Part shown: piece after piece, positions 12,377-23,073 of the stretch
How the letters are laid out: each line of letters begins with the position of its first letter
Numbering within the stretch: the first letter of the stretch is position 1
Source of the DNA: Codonopsis lanceolata
Taxonomy: Eukaryota; Streptophyta; Magnoliopsida; Asterales; Campanulaceae
DNA: 64,000 nt
Assembly: GCA_013146195.2 (NCBI GenBank)
Contig: CM028377.1
Coordinates: 101,020,435-101,084,434 of the forward strand
Reading direction: 5' to 3'
Position numbers and translations under genes: made by a program
The notes under the pieces: model-generated
The model's database searches: none
Told to the model about the DNA's origin: nothing
Seen by the model: the letters and a program-made list of their open reading frames with translations, nothing else

Positions 12377-15300
12377 TTATTCCAGAGCAGCTATTACTGC
12401 ATCGGCAACCTCTTGGGTTGTGCTCTTTCCTCCAAGGTCCTTGGTGCGATATCTGCCTTCTAAGATAACACGTTTAACAGCAGTCTCTAAGCGGTCAGCA
12501 AATGATGGAAACTGGAGATGTCTCAGCATCATGGCTGATGAGAGAAGAAGCGCCACCGGGTTTGCTTTCTTCTGCTCGACTATTTTCATGTTCCCTACAT
12601 TTCCAGCTGAAGCACCTTGCTCAAAGACAGCATGATCAGCCCCGACATTTCCTGAAGGATCAGTGTGATATCACAAGAAATCTAAGAGCTTAAATATAAG
12701 AAGCAGAACTCGTACGAGTCTGTACAGATATAATTTACCAAACAGTTATTAAAAGTATTATGGCACATGCGAAAGCTGAAGATACCACCAAAATGGAAAA
12801 AGGAGGAGCTTATCTTCTGCGATAGAGACTTAGAGTGGCACAAAAGCACTCATGAGCAAAATCTGTTGTCCCATGATATACTTTTCGCATTTGATTGTAG
12901 AAATATAAATAGCATCACCCCAAAAACAAGAACGAGAGAGACACACAAGTTTTCTCTCTATATCTCTCACTTTTTCCATCAGTCAAGTCAATACAAAGTT
13001 AAAAAATAAACCACAAAATTTTGAATTAAAACACAACCATAAGCACCAACAATTGTACGAATAAAAAAGGACACTCATTTTGGGGCTGAGGTACTACTTT
13101 TGTTGGCCACATTACATGAAGCAGTTGTAATATCTATCAATTCTATTGAAATAAATAACCCAGATAGTTAATTTCAATGACTTTCCATAAAAGCTTTCCG
13201 ATGGGAAACAATAAGAATGTTCTACGAGTAGTTATCTAGGCATTTATTAGTTTTTTTTTCATTTTAGCGAGGGTATTTGTCATACCTTTAGACCAAGTTC
13301 ATTAAGGTACTTATTTCTAGCCGCGCATATAAAGGCTAAAGGCTCATTTCGTAACAGGCTAGGTCCAAGACTAATCCCTAAGCCAGGTACGACCACTAGA
13401 ACGGTAAAATTCTCTCTACCAAGTTCTAACACAACTGCGTTCCCCAGCCCCTACCAGTTGATCTACATGCTCGACAATAGTGATTATGTTTTCTGTTGGT
13501 TTGAATTTTTTTTATCGTTCGAGTTTAAGAATGGGGATCTTAAAGTTGTTTAACATCATTTTAGTATCGGACCAGTTTGATCCATTCATTAATGTAGAAC
13601 TATTTTACAATCCAATGCCGGAAATAGTTCTGGAAGCGACCATACACAAGGGGGATTTCCAACCAAAGGAAAACCTAAAAACTTCATCATCTCCAACAAT
13701 TACTCTGTTACAAATGAGCCTTTATATAGGTATGAAAGGATGTACCCTCATCAACTTATTGTATAAAACATAAAACCCTCACGGAAAGAGAATATTACAA
13801 AACCCTAAAGTATATATTAATTATGCTAAGAAACTACTCATAGAACACCCTTATTGCTCCGGCATCACTTTAATGCAACAGCATTTAACATGGGGTGAGA
13901 AAATCATGTTTAACATTCACACCATGCAAGAAATTCAGGCCCGGCCCTGAGCAGGTGCAACATGGGCCTTCGCACAGGGCCCAAAATTTTAGAGGGCCTA
14001 ATTTTAAAGAAGTGTAGGCCAGATTTTAAAAATATATTATATACCACGTAACTTAGATGCAAGATTGTCTTCTTGGCTCAATGGAAATTGTTGGGTAATT
14101 GATTGCATAGGTTATGAGTTCAAGTCTCAATAAAGCCTTTTATTTTATTCATTTTAGGTCCACTTTCTTCTTTGTCAAGCTAATTTCATGTCCATCCACC
14201 TCTCAGCTTAATTATTACATTTCAAGCAAAAAGCAAGTTTTTTTTGTTGTTGCTATTTGACTCATTTTTATTGCTTATGTTTCTTTAATTCTTAACTTTA
14301 TTAGTGATTGTGTCTTTTTTTTTAACTTGAATTTTTAGTACAAACATGTTATCAAGAAAATATCTATCCGTAAGTCAAAGATTGATGGGGTATATCATTT
14401 TGTCCATAAATTGTTTAAATCGATGCAAAATAGTAGTTTTCAATAAAATTTTAGTGCTTATTTTTCTTATACATTTATAGGTGTTGTACATTTTTAATAC
14501 TATGAACGATAAAAAGTCAAAAAAAATTATTCGTCTAAAAATTCTATTTTTATATATTTTTAGGGGGCCTTTTCTTTTCTTTTCGCCCTGGGCCCCCAAA
14601 AGTTCAGGACCGGCCCTGAAGAAATTGTTCAATGAAGCCAACCTCATAAAGGCAGGCTGATGATGATATAACTAGTCAAGCAAAACTTATAACGTCTACC
14701 AGACAATAAAACAAGACTAAAAATCAAAATTCCATCTCTCTTTAAACATTCATTGTCCAAAGTCCAAACCATCAGCCAAAGGCTTTACCAATAGTCCTTA
14801 TGGGAGACCCAAGAAAATCGATTAACTGGACAAACATTTCTCAACTTTAATTCTTGACTAGCACACATTTATCATATTATTTACAGACCCAATGTCAAAG
14901 CAAGCCATAAGGTGCCGATCAGCCATCAAGCATGTTCACTTGGACATATCTGCTGACTTACTCGAGTTCCAATATATAGACATTTAGTCAATGTCACCAC
15001 TGCCTCACGGAAATATATGCGTACAAATAATATATAAAACCTTATGCAGAATGGAATGATGACATGAGCAGCACTATGCACATCAATAAGGGAAGAACGA
15101 ATGTTGGACCAATACTGTCATTTAAATTTAGAGTTCTTAGGGTTCATTTGCAACAATAGTGTGGTCACAAGGAACTACTGAACTGGTTTCACAAATTGTA
15201 AGCCAGCAAGGGTAGGGATAACCATCTAGATCATAAGAAAAGGACGAAAATACACCTTATTCCAACCTTCCCCAAGGCTAGGCTTGTGAAAGAAAAAGGA

Positions 15301-18300
15301 TTTCTTATAGGGGATTGTGAGACAGGCCCTGGTGTATCATGATTTTGACTCTGCACAAGGATTGGTTTGGGGGCTTCTGGCATGGCTGGGCCCTTGGTAT
15401 AGATTGGAAATTCTTGGCTGAAAAGGTCTGCTGCTATATTCCTTCTTATTTCATTGTTTTTTTTTCTATACTGGGTACACTTGCATGGAGGATGTTGGAG
15501 GGAGGCCTCATGAAGAAGCAGGTAGAGATGGACTTTCATGATGGAAATATAACAGGTGTTCACCAAAGAAAGAAGGTCTTCAGATGCCTTACTGCTTCAG
15601 TTCAAGGAAGCCAAAATGGAGCCATGATAAAAAATGACTAACAAAGTGAACCGACCTGAGTACCTTCATGCGATAGCGTGGAAACAGGGGTGTACAGGGC
15701 TAATTACATCCTGTGACATTCCTTTTGCTAGTTAAGTAAATACTCATTAAAATATAGAAAACAAAAATAACTAGGACAGGAATTAAAATCACAGATGACC
15801 AGGTGAGGCTTTTTGTTAGGATGCATCTCTCATCAGTCATCAGTAATTTCTGAAAGCATAAGCCTCCTCCACCAAATTAACCACAAAATAGTTTCTTAAT
15901 TTAAAGCAAAAAAAAAATGCAGGTTAATTTAAAGCAAAAATTAAAACAACTAAATGCACTTCAAGCACTATAGGTGTTCAATTTTAGTCGAGGAGATACA
16001 ACCATTATAAAACCAACTTTTCTGTAATAATAGTAGAATAAAGAGACAGCAACAATCAGCATTCAGCAATGAAGTCAATTGTTGAAGAACGACTTTCCCC
16101 AGTTCAATTTTACAGAAGAAATGAAATTCGTAGTATATAAAAAGACTTTTTCAATTTACAAATAAGACTACTCTGCAATACTAAAAGGAAAAAGAAAAGA
16201 GTCATTAACAAGACCGTCCCCCCTATCCCTACCACTAGTTGGGAGACATGGAGGGGGAGGGGGAATTGCTTGTATCAAATTCCAGACATAAATAAACGGC
16301 TGGCTTGGCCCATGACAATACTTCATAATTGTGTATAGTAACCATACATAAAAGGCAAAATGAAAGTGCCATACCTCCCGGCATGACTCCCGTACCACCA
16401 GCTATACCAGCAGCAGTATTTGCGACTAGATTACCATATAGATTGGGTGTAACCTACAAAATACAAACCATCTTTCTTCATCAAACATCCTTTTCTTTTG
16501 TTTTTTTCTTTTTTACAACTTGATTGCAGGTTCTCATATAATGCTCGCAAATGCAGCCAAAGAAAATCAATCATAAACATATTATAATTGCAAGTTCACA
16601 CTCTAACTGAATAGTATCACAAACAAATCCAATAACCTATATTTTCCACTAGTGCAGAGCAATGACTGAACTGCATACAGACACATTGGCATTAATGCAC
16701 AAAGCATATATTTTCTCACACTTCAAATTAAATAAGTATCCTCCAAAATCCACTCATACATGGCACATCAAGATTTTTGACAAAGAGGACTCTAGGGGAC
16801 ATAAAGTGATATCTGAAATCATAGCTGGATGGATCAAGACAGATAACTTGTAACATGAACATAAAACATCGTGAAACAATAGGATGGCTAGATGGCCGAC
16901 AATGACTTCAAGTTGAATAAAGTTAGATAGTAGATCTACAACACACGGTGTAAATCACGAAGCACTCCTAAGGACATCTAAAGCATAAATAGTCAAATCA
17001 CCCATGAAAATGTCGCATTTTATAAATGTTTTGGGGAACAAAATATCATTTGCTTTGAAGTTGAAGAAAACCATGCACACAAAAAAAAGTAAAATTGATT
17101 AATTTTGTGTTGAAAGGTGCTCCAAGGAGAACAAAATTGGGTTTCTTACGGTACTGCTCATGGTGAAGATTTTTTTGATGGATGTTATTCAAGTACTCTT
17201 CTTAACATCAACAGTCTAGGTTACGAAAATTTGGCTTCAACATATGCTTCATAGACAACCTATGGAGGAGAGTAAACATGAAGTCCAGTGTAACCAAAGG
17301 AATTACAATTCACCAAGAATAACCAACCTCTGAATCAACGAGACAAAAACCAACAAACATGCATTTCCGAGATGCAGATAAACAATACTTAGTTACTGAA
17401 ATGGACAAACAGCATCCAGACAAGTTACATGCAAAAGTAACACACGTACCATGACATCAAACTGCTCAGGCTTTGAAACAAGCTGCATGCAGCAATTATC
17501 GACAATAATTTCGTTGTACTTGATTCCAGGGTATTTGGTTGCTACTTCTCTACAAGATTCCAAGAACAAACCATCTGCAAGCTTCATAATGTTTGCTTTG
17601 TGCACAGCTGTCACAGTCTTTCTGTTGTTTAGATAAGCATACTCGAAAGCATATTTGGCAATACGTTCTGAGCAAAACTTTGTTATCACCTAGCAAAATA
17701 GCATAATCAGTTGCCCACTTTATTACCTAGCAGAATAGCATAATTAGTTGCCAAATTTAAATCAACGAATTCATAGTGAATTATCATAGTTTTCATATCT
17801 TCCTTTCACACTTATCAGGACATAATGTTAAGCATGCGGCAGCATAGGTAGCTAGTCCAAACATGATAAGTAAAACTGTCGGCACCAACATCTCAATCTT
17901 AACATTTAGCCAATAAAATTTGAACACAATATCGTTCAGTGGTAGTGCTTAATCTCAATATCAACTTTTCTTAAAATAAAGGACTTGGTTAATTTTCAGT
18001 ATTTTTCTAAGAATGCATGCTCCACCTACTTTCGCTAAGAAGTTAGAAGCAATGTTTTCTCTAAAGGTGAGCCATTGTGTCATTAAATTCCATCCTCTCG
18101 ATCCTTACCTGAATATATTTAAGCTACTTTTTCAACAAACAAACACTCATTTCCAACCAAATGGTTCTATTTATCCCCAAACAGGACAAGTAATCAGGGA
18201 ATCTAAAGCAACACTTAAGAAAATGCAGTCAAAGATCATTTTGGAGGGGATCATTCAAGTTTCAGTTGAAACCAGTATATGGTTTTAGAAAAGCAGAATC

Positions 18301-19826
18301 ATGTTTAAACAAATAGTCAAACTAGGTTCAAGTTGGCTTGTCAACAGCTCAATCAAGCTCAGGCAAAGAATCTTTGTTCAAGCTCAATTAGTTTACTTCA
18401 AGATTCAGACTCAAGCCACGCTCGAGCCTAAGCTTAAAATATTGTTAGTAAAATAAGCTAAGAGTATATCTAAATATTTTTATTATAATCAGGCTTTAAA
18501 CAACCAGGTTGCGCTTGACTCATTTATTCAACGAGCCTTAACATTACTTTGCATAATACGAGCCAAGGCAAGTTGAACATTACATGATCAGATCTCAAGC
18601 TAGTTCAATTCATCAAAACAGTCCTCTAATGGGCCCATTGGTTCCCAATCTCATTTCAAATGGTCAAACATTATTACAAATGCTAATGTACAAGGACGCG
18701 TCACCTGGTTTGACACTTTTGGTATATAATATTTTACTTATAAAAAAAATGTTATTACAAATGCGTAGTTGATCATGATACCTTACAAACTGAGGCTTTC
18801 CACATCCTCAAGAATGCAAAAGTGAGTTTGATGACAATATTAACAAATACTAGCATAAACACACACACATATATAATATATCAACGACAGTGCTACAAAA
18901 GTGCAATTGAATTTGATCTCAATAAGAACTAGCACAGAAACATCAACACCAATGTGTCAAACCAACAAATTGCAGCTTTTGAGCACAATACTAACGAATA
19001 CTCTGCCTCAACTCAGTAAATGTCTCAATCATATGGGTTTGATAAATGAATTGTTTTTCATTACTATATATGACAATACTAATGAAATTAAGAACAGCAC
19101 AAATTAATCAACTCGTATGCAATACAGGCACAAATTATGTGAGATACAATACTAATGAATTCTGGCATACAGAAATCACAACTGACTGAAGCTACAAATG
19201 CTACAAAAACACAAATAAAGTTCAATTGCAATAACAAAGACTTCTAGCAAATATAAATCATGGCTAATTGGAGCTTATGACTTGGAGATTGAGTTCAATT
19301 ATGACCCCAAGCATACCTTAAGGCTCTCGACGACACCAGGCACAACCTCGTGCTCCAAACCCGAATACTCCCCCTCAGTATTCTCCCTAATCACAACAAT
19401 ATCAACATTTTCATGCCTCGTAGGCAACCCAGGTAAATTACAGCAATTCACCAGAGACGCAAACAGATCCAATTCCTTCCTCAACTGCACATTCAACGAG
19501 CTCACCCCTCCCCCAACCGGCGTAATCAACCCTCCCTTCAAACAAACTTTATTCTTCTTAATCGATTCGAGCACTTCATCCGGAAACTTCTTCATGTCGC
19601 CGTGAACTTCGTAGCGCTCGAAGTACACGGGAGCGTGCATAGCTTCCATGACCTGCTCGACGACGCCGGTTACCAAGGGGCCGATTCCGTCACCGGGGAT
19701 TAGGGTTACGGGTCGAGGAGCGCCATCACCGGGTCGGGGCATGTAGGTTACGGATCGGGTTGGGGTTTGACGGAAGGATGTGGTTTCTAGGAGTTGTTTG
19801 AGGATCGGTATGGATTTACGGGCCAT
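12377..19826 (-). CDS. Isocitrate dehydrogenase [NAD] subunit, mitochondrial (IDH1 type)
   Basis: Subunit of the heteromeric mitochondrial NAD-IDH of the citric acid cycle, which oxidises isocitrate to 2-oxoglutarate. Four exons: 19317-19826, 17450-17689, 16375-16453 and 12377-12651. Introns have GT-AG ends; the first two are phase 0 and the third phase 1. The spliced product is 367 residues, the length of Arabidopsis IDH1. It opens with a basic presequence (MARKSIPILKQLL), then SVTYMPRPGDGAPRPVTLIP, the GDGIGP nucleotide-site signature, RENTEGEYSGLEHE, AVHKANIMKLADGLF, IIVDNCCMQLV, TPNLYGNLVANTAAGIAGG and a conserved C-terminus ending VADAVIAALE. The wording matches the IDH1 (regulatory) branch rather than the catalytic IDH5/6 branch. 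The last intron is 3.7 kb and holds a hAT MITE. No disabling change was seen. Confidence 0.95.
13936..14618. mobile_element. Non-autonomous hAT element inside IDH1 intron 3
   Basis: 683 bp bounded by CAGGCCCGGCCCTG and, inverted, CAGGGCCGGTCCTG. A perfect 8-bp direct duplication AAGAAATT lies outside each end (13928-13935 and 14619-14626), diagnostic of hAT transposition. A second GGGCCC-rich inverted pair lies inside (about 13965-14000 and 14565-14600). There is no transposase. Because it sits well inside an intron, it need not affect IDH1 splicing. Confidence 0.92.
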
Positions 19827-19950
19827 CGGGTCGGGTTTCGGAGTTAGGGTTCGGGTTTGAGGTGACTTTTACAGAAAGGGGGAGGGGGAATGTGTGTGTA
19901 AGTGTTTGTTCAGCGAGCTGCCATGAAAGTTTGATCGGAGGAGAGAGATA
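19827..19950 (-). promoter_or_regulatory. IDH1 5' untranslated/promoter-proximal region
   Basis: Immediately upstream of the IDH1 ATG on the minus strand. The stretch is GC-richer than its surroundings and contains a run of C on the minus strand (ccccctccccctttctg type, about 19876-19890). No clear TATA box is seen. Confidence 0.35.
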
Positions 19951-20110
19951 GAGACTATACTTCCTTTTTTAGTAATTTAATCTAATTTTAAATTAATTTT
20001 TTTTAAAAAAACTCAGTGGACAGAGAAAGAGACTATATTTCCTTTTTTTTAGTAATTTAATCTAATTTTAAATTAAATTTTTTTTAAAAAAACTCAGTTT
20101 GAAAGGAAGA
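19951..20110. repeat. Two tandem copies of a 78-bp unit upstream of IDH1
   Basis: gagactata starts at 19951 and 20029. Each copy continues through 'ctttttttagtaatttaatc', 'taattttaaatta', a T/A homopolymer pair and 'actcagt'. The duplication lies within 300 bp of the IDH1 start codon, so it could alter promoter spacing. Confidence 0.85.
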
Positions 20111-20679
20111 GGCAAAAGTAGGAATAAAGTTGGGCATCCCAACAGCAGATGAAGAGTCGCTAGTTTTTGTCAAAATCAATCAACCTCTTTTTACTCGAAT
20201 TTCAATTTTGGCTTAAATTGTAATTTGATCACCTATTTTTCCACTTTTTGTAATATAGTGATTTTACAGTTTTATTTTTCAATTTAATTATTATATTTAT
20301 TTTGAACATTCAATAAGGTCACTTAAGTCATTTTCGTCCATCATCTTAAATTAAAATTATTTAAAAAATTAAAATACCATCTAAATATAGGGTGACTAAT
20401 TTAAGATTTGAAACCACAACTGAAACACAGACCACATGGTCCACACCTAATAAAATAATCCTAGCACCTCAGTTCTCAAGAGCAGAACTCTCTCTATTTA
20501 GTTTATAAGTTGCATCAAAAGGATGCCTTTTTATCCTGCTCGAGGAGGAGGCCATGATGGAAGGTTGAGAGAGAGATGCGAAAGTCTATCATGAAAAGTT
20601 ATTTCTTTGTTGGTACGCTGACGAATGGAAGAGTGAACCATTTCCCAAAAATCGAATATTTGATCAAAGCAATTCATCA
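20111..20679. other. Intergenic between IDH1 and the broken gene fragment
   Basis: AT-rich and non-coding in appearance. The last 150 bp (about 20530-20679) are more GC-rich and could be the upstream part of the following gene fragment, but nothing is identifiable. Confidence 0.4.
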
Positions 20680-21470
20680 ATGGCAGAGGTTTCTTACCTT
20701 CACCTCCACGGAGAAGACGAAGACGACATGGGCGATGTTTTGGTTTCCCTCGACTGCATTCCTTATCGGTCTCACAACTTCGACGGCTACACCTTAGAAC
20801 TTGAATTTCTCCTTTCTGATTCCTGAATTTCATCTCTTCGTCAACACTCTCCCAATCGCTCTCGGATGTTCACCGACGACATTTCTGACACCGATTCGAT
20901 CATCCCAAACCTGGATTTGTTTTGGTTTCCCTCGACTGCATTCCTTATCGGTCTCACAACTTCGACGGCTACACCTCAGAACTTGAATTTCTCCTTTCTG
21001 ATTCCTGAATTTCATCTCTTCGTCAACGCTCTCCCAATCGCTCTCGGGTGTTCACCGACGACATTTCCGACACCGGTTCGATCATCCCAAACCTGGATTT
21101 GTTCGACCGCGGGAGCCAGGTAAATTTCATGATTAATTTGTTCCATCAGCGTGTTGAGCAATTATCACCGCGTGTAATTCTAGAGAAAAATCTGGATCGA
21201 CGGTTTGGGGAAATGGGTTAGAATAATTTCGAGGTGGATCTTGATTTAGGATTAAGGTTAGGGTTTGTCGGAGATGTTGATTGTAATGATGAGGAGATTG
21301 ATGAGATTTCTGGGTTTATGGTTGGGAATTGTGGTGACGAGTTTCTTGTGTCTAGCAAGAAGGGTGGTATAGTATCAGATTCAGGTGAGTCTTCAACTAT
21401 TTCCGAGGGTTTGGAATATTTTATGGGTGGTTTGCGGGTTGCTGATGTATGCAGTATGCAAGGGTATTTT
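20680..21470 (+). pseudogene. Broken gene fragment, acidic N-terminal region of a possible RING-type E3 ligase
   Basis: An ATG at 20680 opens MAEVSYLHLHGEDEDDMG and VLVSLDCIP, then stops at 20824. Further pieces in other frames read DDISDTDSIIPNLDLF (about 20872), VNFMINLFHQRVEQ (about 21121), and an acidic stretch with FEVDLDLGLRLGF and FMVGNCGDEFLVS (about 21222-21357), ending GGLRVADV near 21450. This pattern of short conserved acidic blocks recalls the N-terminal half of some plant RING E3 ligases, but no RING (C3H2C3) is present. The reading frame is broken by a 182-bp tandem duplication, at least one stop and frameshifts. I call it a truncated pseudogene. The family is tentative. Confidence 0.4.
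20738..21101 (+). repeat. Tandem duplication of 182 bp in the broken gene
   Basis: Two head-to-tail copies, 20738-20919 and 20920-21101, differ at only a few positions. Each runs from 'ttttggtttccctcgactgc' to 'catcccaaacctggatttg'. As 182 is not a multiple of three, the duplication itself shifts the reading frame. The high identity says it is young compared with the surrounding decay. Confidence 0.9.
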
Positions 21471-21827
21471 CGGATTTCTACAAACGTTTTAAACTTTTCA
21501 TCCAAAATATTGGATAGAGTAATCAACATGCTATATGTTGTCAGGTACAATGATTAAATAGAAAAAAAAAATTATAGACTCACCATATTGCAAAACATGG
21601 GAAAGTATGATGACCAAATTGCAATTTAAGGCTTTAATTTTTTATGTTTACTTTTTTATTCTTTAGGGAATTGGAATCATACAAAAAAGTACACTTTACA
21701 TTACATAAAGCATAACACATGGAAAATAATAGGGATAGAAAAAAAAAAAGAGGGAGACGAGCTTTTTTTATACAAATTTTACATCTCAATCTATGTGTTA
21801 TTATTGTAATGAGCTAAAAGTGATTTC
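21471..21827. other. Short spacer before the copia element
   Basis: AT-rich with A and T homopolymers. No gene is visible. Sequence similarity to the opposite copia LTR begins abruptly at 21828. Confidence 0.5.
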
Positions 21828-22674
21828 ATTTGGGGTTTAGGAATTAAATATCTGGGTAAACAAGATATTTAATTCGTGTAGAAGAATAGATTTGAGGGAT
21901 AACAACAAGAAGCTAAAAGATAAGTGTTGATGCAAGTCTTCTTGTTGTTGTCGAGGACTTCTTGATCAGTTTAAGATCTCTTGAATGCACTGAGTATAAA
22001 GACTTTGAGTTGTTGAAGATTTTCATAGCGTTCCATCAAGTGTATTTCTTCAGTCTTTAATGGCGGTATTTATAGCTAGAGCATTCTGGAGATCCGTTGG
22101 GGAAGACGAAATGTAACAACTCTATTAGGTGGAATGCATTAAATGCATGGAGCTGCCTTGAAGGTTTCGTCTTCACTGATACTGAGCAGGGAGTTGGTGC
22201 AGAGATGTTTGCAGAGGCTGATAGAAAAGCAATCAGAATGTCAGACCTGCAAGAGTTGGTACAGACTGTAGGTGACAGTCTGTTCACCTGCTCTGTCACT
22301 GTTCAGACTGTGAAAGTCTTCCTTCTTTTCGGAAAGTTGTTTCTCGGTGTGTTTGAGAAGCCAGGGAAAGTCTTGATTTAAATTCAAACCGATGAAGGAT
22401 GAATTCAATTAATTCACTAAGACTTGTTGACTGAACACGTCATGCTTGACCAAGTGCAGACAAGGTCTGCCGCTGGGTGCTGATGAAGATCATCCTGTAA
22501 AGCACAATTGAAGTCTTCCGCTGAACCTGTGAAGCCTATAAAACAAACTATTCTATGGCAAAGTTCTATACACAGTTGTCACGCTAATTGATACGCAGCC
22601 CAATTAGCCACTAATGTATAAAACTAATGTAATGTATGAACAGATGTAAATCTAGATACAAATGAGAATCAACA
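21828..22674 (-). repeat. Copia 3' LTR, truncated at its distal end
   Basis: It aligns with 32595-33440 over about 845 bp with a few percent mismatches (my eye estimate). The inner end is TGTTGATTC on the minus strand, matching the 5' LTR start. The outer part corresponding to 32180-32594 of the other LTR is missing, so the left end is a breakpoint rather than a true terminus. Confidence 0.88.
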
Positions 22675-22684
22675 ATCTCTTCCT
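22675..22684 (-). other. Polypurine tract of the copia element
   Basis: Minus-strand AGGAAGAGAT abuts the TG of the 3' LTR, the position and composition expected for the plus-strand primer of an LTR retrotransposon. Confidence 0.7.
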
Positions 22685-23073
22685 ATTTATATCTGGTCAT
22701 CATTACTTACAAATGAGGGCTATAAACAACTTATATGATAGATAATAGTATGTCTAAAAGTATTTTTAATTTTATAAAGGTAGACATGCCTCTATCAAAC
22801 AGGAGAACACCTCAAGTGTAAAATCTAATCTAGGTGCTTACAAACAGAAGAGATAAAAGAGAATCACACACAGATTAGTAGTAAACAGTTCAAATGTGGA
22901 TTTAAACTGAGTGTTTAAATTCTAAGCAGGTAGGAATTGAAATAACAAGAATTTTAAACAATAGACATTTTTGAAAGTCAATTAATCTTCTGTATCAAAA
23001 CGAGAAGTTTAATATTACAGAGTTTTCAAAAATTAAGATAGATACAAAGGTTAAGGGAAGAAAAGATACAGAT

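Noticed and set aside
13280..13900. Possible LTR fragment in IDH1 intron 3
   Set aside because: A TATATAAAGG on the minus strand and gene-like text were noted, but no paired terminus, primer site or duplication supports a call.
15231..15641. Overlapping ORFs of about 100 codons on both strands in IDH1 intron 3
   Set aside because: No family resemblance and no splice context; intronic chance ORFs.
18300..18600. AGCTCAAGCTCGAGCC-like motifs in IDH1 intron 1
   Set aside because: They resemble subterminal motifs of hAT elements, but no ends or duplication could be defined.
22057..22381. ORFs on both strands near 22.1 kb and again near 32.9 kb
   Set aside because: They lie inside the copia LTRs and appear in both copies only because the LTR is repeated.
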